Both the position numbers and the translations under genes were made by a program. The notes under the pieces are model-generated. The model did no database searches, was not told the origin of the DNA, and saw only the letters and a list, made by a program, of their open reading frames with translations. A stretch of DNA of 5,883 bases from an uncultured Alphaproteobacteria bacterium (GTDB lineage Bacteria > Pseudomonadota > Alphaproteobacteria > CAKMZR01): contig CAKMZR010000105.1 of NCBI GenBank assembly GCA_929200455.1, forward strand, positions 1 through 5,883, written 5' to 3'. How positions within the stretch are numbered: the first letter of the stretch is position 1; each line of letters opens with the position of its first letter. Below, piece by piece: positions 5,328 to 5,883 of this stretch.

Positions 5328-5883
5328 GATATTTCTGCGATTTTGAGGATTTTGTCGTGGAGTTCCTTGGAGAGGGAGAAGCCATTTTTTTCGGAGTGTT
5401 CTCGGTTTTTGTAACGCCTGTCGCCTGGAAGTTTTGCATCTGGATTTTCGAGTATGGCGGCAAACATATTTTCTGCGTAAGCGTCGGCGGTATTTCTGTC
5501 GCCGAAGAGAGCGGGATTGACGGCAAGAATGAATTCGCCGCCGGCAGGAGGGCTTCCGTCCGAGGGAGCAGATTTTGCGGTTTCAAGGCTTGTGGTTTCT
5601 CCGATGAGTGGCCCTGCGAGGAGTTCGATCATCATGGCGATATTGGCACCTTTATAGCCTCCGAAGGCGAGTTGGGCACCCTGAAGGATGTCGGATGGTG
5701 TTTGGGAAGGATTGCCATTTTTGTCAACGCCGACGCCGTGAGGAAGTTGTTGTTGTTTTTGTTCTGCGATCATGATGTCGCCTCGAGCCATGACGGCACT
5801 GGCTTGGTCGAAGACGAGAGGGGGTTTGCGGAGTCGCGGCCAAGCAAAGGCCATGGGGTTGGTTCCGAAGATTTTTCTGGCTC
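5324..5883 (-). CDS. Ldh_2-family NAD(P)-dependent oxidoreductase, C-terminal part (partial)
   Basis: The C-terminal 185 residues of a malate/L-lactate dehydrogenase-type (Ldh_2) reductase, entering from the right edge. The frame is open to 5883, so the first residues seen (ARKIFGTNPMAFAWPR) continue upstream. The ATG at 5854 is internal, not the start. Seen: FGTNPMAFAWPR, PPLVFDQASAVMARGDIMIA, GVDKNGNP, AQLAFGGYKGANIAMMIELL, GGEFILAVNPALFG and LPGDRRYKNR near the end. The family is usually about 330-350 residues, so roughly the first half is missing. The GGYKG...ELL and LPGDRRY pattern resembles delta1-piperideine-2-carboxylate / delta1-pyrroline-2-carboxylate reductases of the DpkA type. 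Malate, lactate, ureidoglycolate or diketogulonate dehydrogenases share the fold, so the substrate is not settled. It is convergent with mnmA and the two stop codons overlap by 4 bases (TAA on minus at 5326-5324, TAG on plus at 5325-5327). Confidence 0.9.
   Translation of the reverse strand, partial: ARKIFGTNPMAFAWPRLRKPPLVFDQASAVMARGDIMIAEQKQQQLPHGVGVDKNGNPSQTPSDILQGAQLAFGGYKGANIAMMIELLAGPLIGETTSLETAKSAPSDGSPPAGGEFILAVNPALFGDRNTADAYAENMFAAILENPDAKLPGDRRYKNREHSEKNGFSLSKELHDKILKIAEIS

Noticed and set aside
5855..5883. ATG at 5854 as the start of a short 176-residue protein
   Set aside because: The same frame continues upstream with FGTNP, a conserved part of the Ldh_2 family, so the ATG is internal to a gene cut by the window edge.
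1..5883. A hidden mobile, defence, CRISPR or toxin system
   Set aside because: Coding is nearly continuous with six recognised metabolic or housekeeping genes. No spaced repeats, transposase motifs, inverted terminal repeats, tRNA or unexplained gap over 100 bp was seen.

Overview
The window looks like ordinary chromosome of an alphaproteobacterium. The MnmA protein carries the alphaproteobacterial form of its N-terminal half (GITLQLYD, then a Cys-Cys pair and DIDDARRV, then ETPIPCVRCNQ), and AlaS has the GGPPGSPDEDGDRF stretch I associate with that class. I cannot place it below class level. A pair of 3-hydroxybutyrate dehydrogenases suggests metabolism of polyhydroxybutyrate or ketone bodies. 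The + strand is strikingly rich in G over C along the whole window, whichever strand is coding. This points to a genome with strong replication-linked strand asymmetry, with + as the probable leading strand.

Layout. Positions 1-1382 (- strand) hold the first 460 codons of alaS, which runs off the left edge. An 83-bp divergent intergenic region (1383-1465) follows and is the only real non-coding stretch. From 1466 to 5327 a tight + strand cluster, probably one operon, encodes ribD, two tandem paralogous 3-hydroxybutyrate dehydrogenases, and mnmA. ribD and the first dehydrogenase overlap as ATGA, a 36-bp gap separates the two dehydrogenases, and 2 bp separate the second dehydrogenase from mnmA. 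From 5324 to the right edge (- strand) lies the C-terminal part of an Ldh_2-family NAD(P)-dependent oxidoreductase, whose stop codon overlaps that of mnmA.

Functionally the cluster is mixed: flavin biosynthesis (RibD), ketone-body or polyhydroxybutyrate redox (two Bdh), and tRNA wobble-uridine thiolation (MnmA), flanked by tRNA-Ala charging (AlaS) and a 2-oxo/imino-acid reductase. No phage, transposon, CRISPR, toxin-antitoxin or RNA gene is visible, and I do not see a novel defence or mobile system. The points most worth a second look are three. The first dehydrogenase has lost three of the eight pocket or catalytic positions that its neighbour keeps. RibD contains no glutamine and has lost four normally conserved prolines, apparently tracking the extreme C depletion of its coding strand. 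The divergent promoter region holds an 11-bp tandem repeat, and alaS has no Shine-Dalgarno sequence.
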